Of a DNA stretch of 64,000 nucleotides, positions 55,655-64,000 are shown piece after piece. Both the position numbers and the translations under genes were made by a program. Source of the stretch: Helicostylum pulchrum (Eukaryota; Mucoromycota; Mucoromycetes; Mucorales; Mucoraceae); contig JAIXMO010000001.1 in the NCBI GenBank assembly GCA_025677825.1, positions 496,001-560,000 on the forward strand, read 5' to 3'. The first letter of the stretch is position 1; every line of letters begins with the position of its first letter. The notes under the pieces are model-generated. The model was not told where the DNA came from. It did no database searches and saw only the letters and a list, made by a program, of their open reading frames with translations.

Positions 55655-56335
55655 CTAAATGAGTTTGAATGAGTTGAATGAGTTGTAATTGTACAACTTG
55701 CGAAAATGGTAAACTGAAAAACCAATAAAGCAATATGGAATCACAGTTCGTACAAAGTAACTAAAACTACTATATTGTACATCATTTCTTATTAATATAA
55801 CCTTTTCTTCTTGTTGAAAGTAACTATATTCACTTCGAATTCTATTTAATACCCTTCTTGTTACCATAGACAAAATTACTGTTACAGTTGCAAGACAGCC
55901 AAACATAATATGATTAGGTACAGGTAATTTACCCTTTTCAAATAACGAAAACTGAACATAATCTTGCCCTCTCTTAAACAACTTGTTATTCATCATTTTA
56001 TATCCAAATAATCCCCATATAAATGCTGAATTTAACATCAAAAATCGATTATATAATTTTATATTTCGACTACTCCTCTTTTGAACTGCTATTAGGGCTT
56101 TACAATCATTCTGAATATGAATCACTGGTATATTGCTGGAAATCACTCGACTTAGTTCTACTGGGTTTGATATACCAACACCAATGATAGGTGTATTCGG
56201 GTACCTTTTCATTCTATACGTTACTTGCTTATCGTTCCATTTAGTCCCACATAGATAAACTATCCGAATAATATCTTTAGGTTCTAATGTTGCCAATCTT
56301 GAAGAGATTATAAAATTGGTCGGAATCTCCTTCAT
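55655..56335 (-). CDS. Unknown protein with two or three membrane segments
   Basis: A single exon encodes 226 aa. The N-terminal 100 residues are soluble and basic (IIRIVYLCGTKWNDKQVTYR, TPIIGVGISNPVELSRVISS). Hydrophobic segments follow at about 100-115, 143-160 and 195-210. There is no signal peptide. The basic, membrane-containing make-up would suit an inner mitochondrial or ER protein, but I do not recognise the family. It lies tail-to-head behind the CDC24 start (188-base gap), in the same direction. The frame uses normal mixed codons, so it is probably real. Confidence 0.5.
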   Translation of the reverse strand: MKEIPTNFIISSRLATLEPKDIIRIVYLCGTKWNDKQVTYRMKRYPNTPIIGVGISNPVELSRVISSNIPVIHIQNDCKALIAVQKRSSRNIKLYNRFLMLNSAFIWGLFGYKMMNNKLFKRGQDYVQFSLFEKGKLPVPNHIMFGCLATVTVILSMVTRRVLNRIRSEYSYFQQEEKVILIRNDVQYSSFSYFVRTVIPYCFIGFSVYHFRKLYNYNSFNSFKLI

Positions 56336-56804
56336 TGTTGAACCCTATTTATAGTTTTATTTAAACTGTTTCTCTCTTTTCCCTTTTTAAATATGAACGC
56401 ATACGCTCAAGCTTTGACCGTCACAGTTCCCAACGTTTTTGGGATTCATACGTGATAAAGAGATGAGAACATGAAGTTTAAAAAAAAAGTAGTAGAGATA
56501 TACTTTGGCATTTGTATTAAATTTCCGATATACGCTATAGAAAGGCTTAAGAAAAGTTCCTTCATGTACATCATCGTATTGAAACTTTCTCTCACACTTT
56601 TTCATCTCGATATTTTTCGAGTTCCGTAGCCTTGGATTATTACCCCTTTTTTATACTTGATGACATAAACGCTTTTTTTTTGTTGCTCATCTCGTTATCA
56701 CCTGACTGTAATCATCAATTCGGTTCCATACCCCTCCTCCTCTCTCTTTTTTTTCTTCCCTTTTTATTTATTTTTTTACCCACACCCTACCCTACATTAT
56801 AGTC
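56336..56804. other. Divergent promoter region
   Basis: Lies between the unknown membrane-protein gene (-) and the mitochondrial carrier gene (+). A long pyrimidine-rich tract (about 56737-56795) immediately precedes the carrier start. No gene seen. Confidence 0.55.
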
Positions 56805-58182
56805 ATGTCACAAACTGAAAGAAAAGCTCATGTTTTGCCTGTTCATTCGTTATATTACGAGATCTTGTGGTGTATAGTATGATGCGTACCTTTTTATTTT
56901 TTAAATAATTAATCTTTATTTTTTGACGTTTTTTTTTTTAGCTAATAGAACCATTATTGCCGCCTCTTCTGCTGCTGTTGTAGGCGTTATTTCGGGATAT
57001 CCTGTAAGCTACTATACAATTTATGTATTTCACTTTTTATCGATGTACTGATACTAAACTAGTGTTAGTTTGATTCAGTTAAAACTAGACTGCAAACTCA
57101 ACACTATGATTCTATTAATGCTTGTATCAAAAAAACCTATAAAGAAGAAGGTGTACGAGGATTTTTTAGAGGTACTTTTCTTCTTTTCTTCTTTTTAATC
57201 GTGTAACTAACATTATTTTATTTTTCTTAAAAAAAAAAGGTGTTATACCACCACTTGTAACTGTAAGCATTATCAAATCTATTTCATTTTCAGTATATGA
57301 AAAGACCAAAGCATATTACAAAAGAGTGTATCCAAACATATTTGATAAAAACACCATGTTATCAACAATGGCAATATCAACATTTGCAGGAGCTGTAAGT
57401 GGAGCATTTATTGCCACACTAAGTTGTCCGTTTGAATTAGTCAAGGTTCAAAAACAATTAGAGTTTTTGTTGTTACAGACGAGTAGTATATCCACAGGTG
57501 CTACAGTTTATATGAGGGATTTAAAACCTACCACAAATAGAACTGTAGGTGCAGGATTACCTGTGGCACCTATCGCTATACCACCCGTCGCAAAACCATC
57601 TTCAATTCAAACAACATGTACACCTAAAAAAAGAAACATGTATACATCTACATCTAGTTGGCATTCTGCTAAAGATATCATTAAAAAAAAGGGAATTACA
57701 GGTCTTTACAGTGGATTTAGTCTTCATTTAGGTAAATTGCTTTTTTTTAACCAAGAGTATACATGTATATGTATATTTACCTTCTTTCTTTTTTTCGCAT
57801 AGTCAGAGATACAATAGGAACGGCAGTTTATTTTGGTGGATATGAAACTACAAAATACGTTTTAAGTGGAGGTGAAAAATCTTCTAAAGGTTCACCACTC
57901 ACGCAGTTCCTTGCTGGTGGTATCTGTGGCATCATGTGTTGGATTGTGGTCTTTCCACTTGACTTGGTAAAGACATTGATCCAAAAAGAAATTTTGCAAC
58001 CTAATCCAACCTATAAAAACGCAAAACATTGTATGCAAGATATTTATGCTAGAAATGGTATTGCTGGCTTTTATAGAGGTATTACTGTTACGTTAATTAG
58101 AGCTTTCCCTATTCATTCACTTAATTTTTTGGTGTATGAACAAACCCTTTTACTCGTACGTCATCTCTCTCATAGAGATTAG
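56805..58182 (+). CDS. Mitochondrial carrier (SLC25) family protein
   Basis: Five exons: 56805..56871, 56942..57003, 57069..57171, 57240..57731, 57803..58182; 367 aa. Three tandem carrier repeats each show the Px[DE]xx[KR] signature: PFDSVKTRLQTQ (created across the second intron), PFELVKVQKQ and PLDLVKTLIQKE. Each is followed by the GxxGFFRG-type motif (EEGVRGFFRG, KKGITGLYSG, RNGIAGFYRG). It moves a metabolite or cofactor across the mitochondrial inner membrane. An extra Pro/Thr-rich loop of about 60 residues interrupts the second repeat. The first donor (GTATAG) was chosen because it alone keeps the frame. The overall sequence resembles amino-acid/acylcarnitine-type carriers, but the substrate cannot be fixed by eye. 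Confidence 0.88.
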
Positions 58183-58799
58183 ACTTTTGCCATAATTTTT
58201 TTTTGTAAATAAATTTATAGTGATACCAAACGACAAACTTTGCATAATATAGCCCCGCATGATGGACCCTTTCCTGTTTGGATTAATTCCTGCAGATAGT
58301 GATCACGTACTTTACCTTTTGCGAACTTCATCGGTACTTAAAACGCGATTTGACTGATAGAAGAGGAAAAAAAGTATGTTCTCCGTATCTCGCGCACGTC
58401 TTGTTTATGCACGCCTTCTTACTGATATAAATACCCTTTACAAAGAAAAAGATAAAGCAGTTTACATTAAACAATAGTTTGTATTTGAAGTATTTTTTTT
58501 CTTTTACTGTTAGATTGTTTGTGGTACAAAATAGATGCCTGAAACAGAGTTTAGTAAGCGGCATTGTGATAAGGTCTTCTGGAGGAAGACCTGTAAGAAG
58601 TAGTCGCCCATAATGTTGTACGGGAGTAATATTTAGTAGTTTGTACAGTTACAAATTATCACTAAAGGTATTAGAAATAAGTTTCTTTGTTTGTCAAGTT
58701 AAGAATCCGGAAGTCTCGTTTTTTTAAAAAGTTTAAACAATAGTCATTGGTATCAAATCATTAGTTTGCAAAGTAAGCACCGTCTTTTTTTTTTCAAAA
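58183..58799. other. Spacer before accessory patch
   Basis: 3' flank of the carrier gene, then AT-rich sequence. A 78-codon frame at 58328-58564 (-) is composed mostly of homopolymer-derived residues and is not credible. Nothing else seen. Confidence 0.5.
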
Positions 58800-59042
58800 T
58801 GGAGCTGCAAAAAAAACAAACTATATTTTTGAGTGAAGATATCCTTTTTCTACCAATACTATTTATAATAGAGAATGGTTAAAGAAAGTCAAGCCAGCTA
58901 AAACAATTGATCCTCGAGGCTATTATATAGTTACAGATAATGTACCCATAAGCCTGCTTCGACTCGAAAACTCATTCAGGGTTATGGATATATCTTCCGC
59001 TATACTCCCCATTGAGGAATTCTGGTCAAAGGTAAAAGCTGG
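58800..59042 (+). pseudogene. Tc1/mariner-type DDE transposase fragment
   Basis: The frame from 58870 reads REWLKKVKPAKTIDPRGYYI, then VTDNVPIS, ..LPIEEFWSKVKAG. GYYIVTDN and PIEEFW correspond to the second Asp and third acidic catalytic positions of Tc1/mariner-like DDE transposases (family pattern YxVxDNxxxH and NPIEQFW). The His-bearing and NP positions are altered. Upstream, 58800-58869 holds a frame-shifted piece (MELQKKQTIFLSEDILF). The fragment stops exactly at the TA flanking the 1.8-kb TIR element, with the element sequence following directly. It is clearly inactive. Confidence 0.6.
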
Positions 59043-59044
59043 TA

Positions 59045-60869
59045 CAGTAGCGGCTCTATTTAAGGGTGACCTGATTTAAAGTTAGGATCGATTTAAAGGT
59101 GGTTTTCTCCAGAACATCTTCGGTCCAACTTCACAGAACTACTAAATATATAAAATAAATTTATAAAAAAAAAAGACTTATTTAACTTATATAAAAGCGT
59201 CTAGTCTTCAAAAGTGTAAAATCAAATCGATATTATTAAAACAAAGGGATAATAATTAAACTGGTAGAGAGAAGATAGTAACATAAATTTTAAAAAGCAA
59301 TTAAAATATAAAGGTAGTGAATTCATACTTGAATGGAGCGCGTATCAGCAGTAAATATTTAGAAATTTAACCAGGAAAAGTAATTAAATACAGACTGTTG
59401 CTAAGTGCTGAAAAATTGAAAAGGAATGCAGTGTAAGCTAAATAAAGTGAACGCAAAGGTACCTTTTAGTCCTATATATTATATTTAGTAGTTTTTAAAT
59501 TTATTATTATGTGGTATTCAAAATCAATAGCTTTATACTATTTTAATTGTCATCAATAAAAAATGTAACAAAATTTAACATGATTTTAATGTTTGAGCTC
59601 TTGCAGAAAAGATACACGGCATATTTTTTAGTACAATAACTTGAGTGAGTCCAAGAACCATTTCAAGTGTTATATTCCATTATTTCTTGTCCACTATCTT
59701 CTTAAAAACGCGTGTTTTGAAGTAAAGGTTTAGAAGTAACTTCTAAAAAAGGTCATTTTTCGGTTATCGAAATAAGATGTTTTCATTGTATGATTAAACT
59801 TCAGGAAAGGATTCTTTTACACAGGCAACCTAGTAAAAGTTACTCTTTAGGATGTCGGTTTTAACACCAAAATTAAAAACCGCATGTTGTTTTATATTTT
59901 TCTCGATTTTATATTTTTTTCTTCAGTCGATTATTCTTGATGATTTTTGGTCATTTTGGGGGGTCAACCCATTTTGTGTTTTTGAGGTTGTTTTTAAATT
60001 ACTTCCAATCCAGTTTGACTTTTTTTTGTGGAAAAAACAATGATAATAAAGAGCTCTTTTTGGCACATCTAATCCATTTAAAGTTATATTTTTACAAAAA
60101 TTACTGACAGAGTAATCACCGTTTTAGACGTTTTTTTTGTTTTTGCTAAAATTTGAGTTAAGCGGTCCTTAAATTAGCGGATTCTTTAAAGCGCGTTTTC
60201 TCGCCCAGTTTTAGATGTAGCACTTTTATTTACGAACATTCGATATATAGTTTTTAATATCTACATTCGGTCCTATAACCAAACACGGTAATAAAAATCT
60301 ACATTTTATATAATCGCGAAGCTCTGCAAATTGTTAGACGATGTTACACTTAAAAAGTGTATTTTTTTCCCAAAAAAAAAAACGTTTAAAACAGCGATTA
60401 CTCTTTCAGTTTTTGCATTAGAAGTATGATTTAAAATGGATTAAAAGCATCTAAACGAGTTATATTCCATCCGTGTTTTTCTACAAAGACAGGCAAATTG
60501 GATCAGGAGTAATAGTGAAATGACCACAAAAACACAAAAGGGGTTGACCCCAAAAACAAAAATCGAAAAAAAAAACAAAAAAGTACGTTTTTTATTTTTT
60601 TTATCAAAGATATATATAAAACAACCATTTTTTACTAAATAACTTGGGTCCAAAACGCATTTCCTGTTTCGTCAAAAAATAAAAACCAATATTTATTATC
60701 ACTGCTAATTTTAGCAGTGATTTCTTATGTGAGCGATTATTTAAACTCAGGTATCTCAGTGAGCTTTTTTCTTTGGAAGTAATTATTCACTGCTCGATAA
60801 TAAGGGTACGTTCGATTTAAGGGTGGATTTCTCCCAAATTTCGGCTACCCTTAAATAGAGCCGCTACTG
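59045..60869. mobile_element. 1.8-kb non-coding TIR element, TA-flanked (copy A)
   Basis: Left end CAGTAGCGGCTCTATTTAAG and the right-end reverse complement are identical for 23 bases and then diverge (GACC against AGCC). The dinucleotide TA stands on both sides (59043-59044, 60870-60871), the target duplication of Tc1/mariner elements. The interior has a second inverted pair: about 59840-60155 against about 60390-60660, sharing GGTCAACCC, TTTTGTGTTTTTG, AATCCA and AGAGTAATC strings. No transposase frame exists inside. Right-end sequence recurs at 8187-8369 and in short form at 46559-46658. It is best read as a large non-autonomous, fold-back-like element. Confidence 0.8.
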
Positions 60870-60871
60870 TA

Positions 60872-62285
60872 CTTAGCAGAACATTCAAAGTGATGATCAG
60901 AACAGGTACTGTTACTTAAGCCATTAGGTAACAAAACTCAAGTAGAATTTTTTTTACTGGGATTTCACGAGTTACCCGAGGCTCCGAAAAAAAAAAGAAG
61001 TAAAATCTACATGATTAGAACTTTTGTTTCTTGTTTATAACGTTATAGGTATAAATATCTCCTTTGTAGTTAAAGTGTAACTTTTATTTATTAACCTAAA
61101 AACTTCAAATTTACGTCACCAAACTTAACAATCAACTCGCGAACAGCTTGGCACCTTAAATCGAAAAAGTATGTTGATTCACCAACCAATTTATTGCAAT
61201 ATTCCATGTGTTAGGTCTCGGAAAACACGATAAAACCAGATTTGAAATTAGAGTTGAAAGCAGCATAAAAATAGTTATCACCATTTTCATTAGAATACTT
61301 TAAAAACAGATCCAAGCGGTAATTTGCAATAAAAAGATTTTTCCAGATATATAATTCATCGAATCTGGTATAAGGCATATCGGTACGTTAGGACTACATG
61401 ATTTTAACGTATAAAAAGAACATTCGAACTTTTTCAAGCGAGGACAGTGTTCAAATATAAAATCTAAAAAGCGTCCGTTAATCATAGCAATTGTGCTCTC
61501 CTCTGTTATATGACGAAGACATTCGAATACAACTTTCATACGGATACGGCTCCTTCTTAAAGCAACCACCGTGCATACAAGCATTGCACCTCGAAGGATG
61601 ATTTTAAAAAAAGCGCTTCACAAAATTTGCACGAAGCGAATAAAACTAATAGAATGGATGTCAATATTACTGCTATGGATCAATAGGTAGAATTTTCAGT
61701 ATGGTTAACCACGGCAGCTTCTATAAAAAAAAGTTGGTTCTATTATATTTAAGCACCGTTGAACTTTACGCTTTTTTTTTTGGTCCGTTTGAACTTGGAA
61801 GAGTACATTAACTGTTCAAACAATAAATACTTTTTGGCTTGCATGACATAATACGTCTTCTTCCATTTGCGATTTATCCGTAATTGTGTAACAGTTATTT
61901 ATTTATTTTTGCGTAGCAAGAGTTGAAACAATTCTACCTATAGATACAACAAGCATTTTATTTACAAGGATCAGCACTAAATTGAGCGGCTACTATGCTC
62001 GCTCAATACTCCTACCAATATGCGATGCATTCTCATGTCCTCCCTTTAGACGGCATTTAGCGTGATCACACGCCAACTATCGGCGATTTCTATTGTAGCT
62101 TCTTGGGGTGGGAGAACATGCTTCTTTCAATGGGGACCTGAAAAGTGCTTTATTTTTCCAAATCCGTGACTGGTCTAAAGAAACATCGAGTCACGACATC
62201 CACTTTTTTTTAAAAATAAGAAAGGAGTTCTCGAATAAAGAAGTTAGTTACGTTCTTTTTTTTAAAAAAATATACATAATATATA
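60872..62285. other. Gene-free region before ORC4
   Basis: Contains an LRR-like fragment on the minus strand (listed separately) and the ORC4 promoter side. No intact gene identified. Confidence 0.5.
61300..61584 (-). pseudogene. LRR/F-box-like gene fragment
   Basis: The 94-codon frame reads RFLDFIFEHCPRLKKFECSF then SPNVPICLIPDS, which resembles one leucine-rich unit of the F-box/LRR-type proteins expanded in this fungal group (pattern x-C-P-x-L-x-x-L/F-x-C). No F-box is visible. The frame ends in hydrophobic filler. Upstream and downstream contain no further repeats, so it is a fragment if the family call is right. Confidence 0.3.
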
Positions 62286-63742
62286 ATGTCTAAACGTACT
62301 TTTGATCAAATAGAAAGCTCCAATATAAAAGACAAGGTTGCTAAATTAACATTAGAACAAACGCCAAAACATGCACCACACAATATTATTAAAACGCATG
62401 GTTTATTATTAGCGAGATTAAATGGAATCGAGTTACCGTCTCAACTACACAACTTGGATTCCGAATACAATACACTCTATAAATTAGTAAAGCAAACAGT
62501 AACTTCAGGCGAAAGCAACTCTTGTTTATTAATTGGAAATAGAGGAACAGGGAAAACAGCTTTGGTTCGAACAGTATTACGAGACTTGCAGAAACTACAA
62601 AACGAGTTTTGTATTGTAAAATTAAACGGGTTAACAGAAACAAACGATCGACTCGCGTTAAATGAGATTGCACGTCAATTAGCCATTGAACAAGATCAAA
62701 ACGATCGTAGTTTTGTAAGTGGTACATACGGTTAAAAATTAAATATATATAGTGTACTAATATACATATACAGACATCATTTGCAGATTCATTTGATTAT
62801 TTACTATCTTTATTAAAATTCGGGGACAGATCATCATTACCTGTTGTATTTATTCTAGACGAATTTGATTTATTTGCACAGCATCCAAAGCAAGCACTAT
62901 TATACAATTTATTCGATGCAGCACAAAGTGCACAAAATCCTATGGCAGTTATTGGATTAACCTGCCGATTGGATACACTTGATTTATTAGAAAAGCGCGT
63001 CAAGTCTCGATTTTCTCACCGTCAAATTTACTTGTTTCCTTCCTCTAATTTTGGCCAGTTTATTGAGGTTGCTAAAGGCACACTTTTATTACCGTCAGAA
63101 GAAGAAAATAAACCGTTTAATGATTCATTGGAAGATTTATTTCAAAACCCTGTTGTCAATGGTATTTTACGACGTATTTTCGATCTTTCAAAAGATATTC
63201 GAATGTTTCATAAAATATGCGTAAGTAATGTTTAAAGGGGGGAGGGGGGGGGGGTATTGTCAAGAACTAACTTATATATATAGTTTCCACCAGTTTGTAA
63301 ATTAAGTAAAACACAGCCATTTTTATTAGCCGAAGATTTCCTTGAATCCAGTCTAGTACAACGAGCAGACTCAAAGACAGAGCTATTAACAGGAATATCG
63401 TTACTGGAGCTTATTTTGATTATCAGTATGAAGAAATTATTAGAAAAAGACGTACTTTCATTTAATTTTCAAATGGTATACGATGAATATAAGGACTTTA
63501 TGAACGAAACACAAGTAAAAGGAATGGGATTTGGTATGAAATTATATAAACGTCCTGTTGCTTTAAAGGCATTTGAAAATCTTCAGATGTTTGAGCTTGT
63601 TTGTCCTACTGATGTTGCTGGAAAATGTCCAAAAGAATACAGAATGACAAAGCTTATGTTGGAACAAGCTCAAGTGACTGAAGCTGTATTGAAGTACAAT
63701 TGTCCTTCTATGGTTAAAAAATGGGGAACTGGTGGCGCATAA
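62286..63742 (+). CDS. ORC4: Origin recognition complex subunit 4
   Basis: Three exons: 62286..62714, 62774..63220, 63284..63742; 444 aa, near the human length (436). The AAA+ domain has Walker A LLIGNRGTGKTALVRTVL (about 78-95), Walker B VVFILDEFDLFAQ (about 165-177) and the sensor region IGLTCRLDTLDLLEKRVKSRFSH. This is the typical ORC4 layout, including the arginine after VKSR that serves the neighbouring ORC1 ATP site. A C-terminal winged-helix region (NFQMVYDEYKDFMN .. AFENLQMFELV) follows. ORC4 is part of the six-subunit complex that loads MCM helicase at origins. All motifs look intact. Confidence 0.93.
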
Positions 63743-64000
63743 TTTAGAAATACCCATTAGTAATAAATAAACATACGGCACATGTATTTTTTTTTTTGTG
63801 CAATGAATATAATTGTTGATATTATACGCCCAATGCAGAAAAAAAAAAGGGGGAACTCATGGTTTTTTTTTACAAGTCAGCCATACAAAGCAAAACTTGG
63901 AGGCTAAACTTTTAATCTTGTGTAAACAAGGCTAAAGAGATTCTGACGTGGCATTTGATATCTGTGTGAAAACGAAAGGGAAGGGATCCCAAACTTAATC

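Noticed and set aside
59852..60043. Short frames inside the 1.8-kb TIR element (also 60441-60653, minus)
   Set aside because: The two frames resemble each other only because they lie in the inner inverted repeats; neither has transposase motifs.

Overview
The window is nuclear DNA of an early-diverging fungus, most likely a Mucoromycota species of the Mucorales type. The evidence is strong AT richness with long poly-A/poly-T tracts, many short introns (about 50-90 nt, GT..AG, often with a CTAAT-type branch sequence), compact genes on both strands, and gene types typical of that group: a Cdc24 RhoGEF, a Vsb1-like SulP transporter with a cyclic-nucleotide domain, a NagZ-GNAT fusion, GDP-mannose dehydratase, and Fanzor-type relics. 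I rebuilt exon structures by hand from splice signals and reading-frame continuity. For every multi-exon model except one exon (the SCY1-like gene, exon 9) the exon lengths add up to whole codons.

Layout. 1-9 kb: a large PPR protein (+), a Dsc4-like membrane protein (-), a glycosyltransferase-like type II membrane protein (-), a repeat remnant, and a tiny coiled-coil protein (-). 9-20 kb: CTF18 (+) converges on a WSS1-like protease (-), and their stop codons overlap. A Vsb1-like transporter (+) and a single-pass membrane protein (-) follow. 20-25.4 kb: an ammonium transporter (-) with a long upstream region carrying clustered GATA sites. 25.4-30.3 kb: a PIP5-kinase (-) and an intronless NagZ-like GH3/GNAT fusion (-). 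31-34.3 kb: an unknown protein (-) and a PD-(D/E)XK-like ORF (+). 34.4-42.1 kb: a GDSL esterase (-), a SCY1-like pseudokinase (-), a Rad60/Esc2/NIP45-like SUMO-like-domain protein (+) and a secreted PEBP with an acidic tail (+). 43.5-44.8 kb: GDP-mannose 4,6-dehydratase (-).

44.8-52.7 kb is an accessory island with no intact recognisable gene. It holds a large hairpin, a short TIR element, a decayed Fanzor (eukaryotic TnpB-like RNA-guided nuclease) gene, and a broken second copy of the PD-(D/E)XK-like family. 52.7-58.2 kb: CDC24 (-), an unknown membrane protein (-) and a mitochondrial carrier (+). 58.8-61.6 kb is a second accessory patch. It has a decayed Tc1/mariner-type DDE transposase, a 1.8-kb TA-flanked TIR element next to it, and an LRR-like fragment. 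The window ends with ORC4 (+).

Functional links. Three genes serve chromosome maintenance: CTF18 (sister-chromatid cohesion and replication clamp loading), ORC4 (origin recognition), and the WSS1-like protease. The WSS1-like protein has a SUMO-interacting motif and the RENi-like protein has SUMO-like domains, so both point to SUMO-linked genome maintenance. Cdc24 and PIP5-kinase are both polarity and membrane-signalling factors. The ammonium transporter and the Vsb1-like vacuolar carrier are nitrogen-handling genes. These genes are interleaved and not arranged as a cluster. The most unusual content lies in the two accessory patches and in the dispersed TIR family shared between 8.1, 46.6 and 59-60.9 kb.
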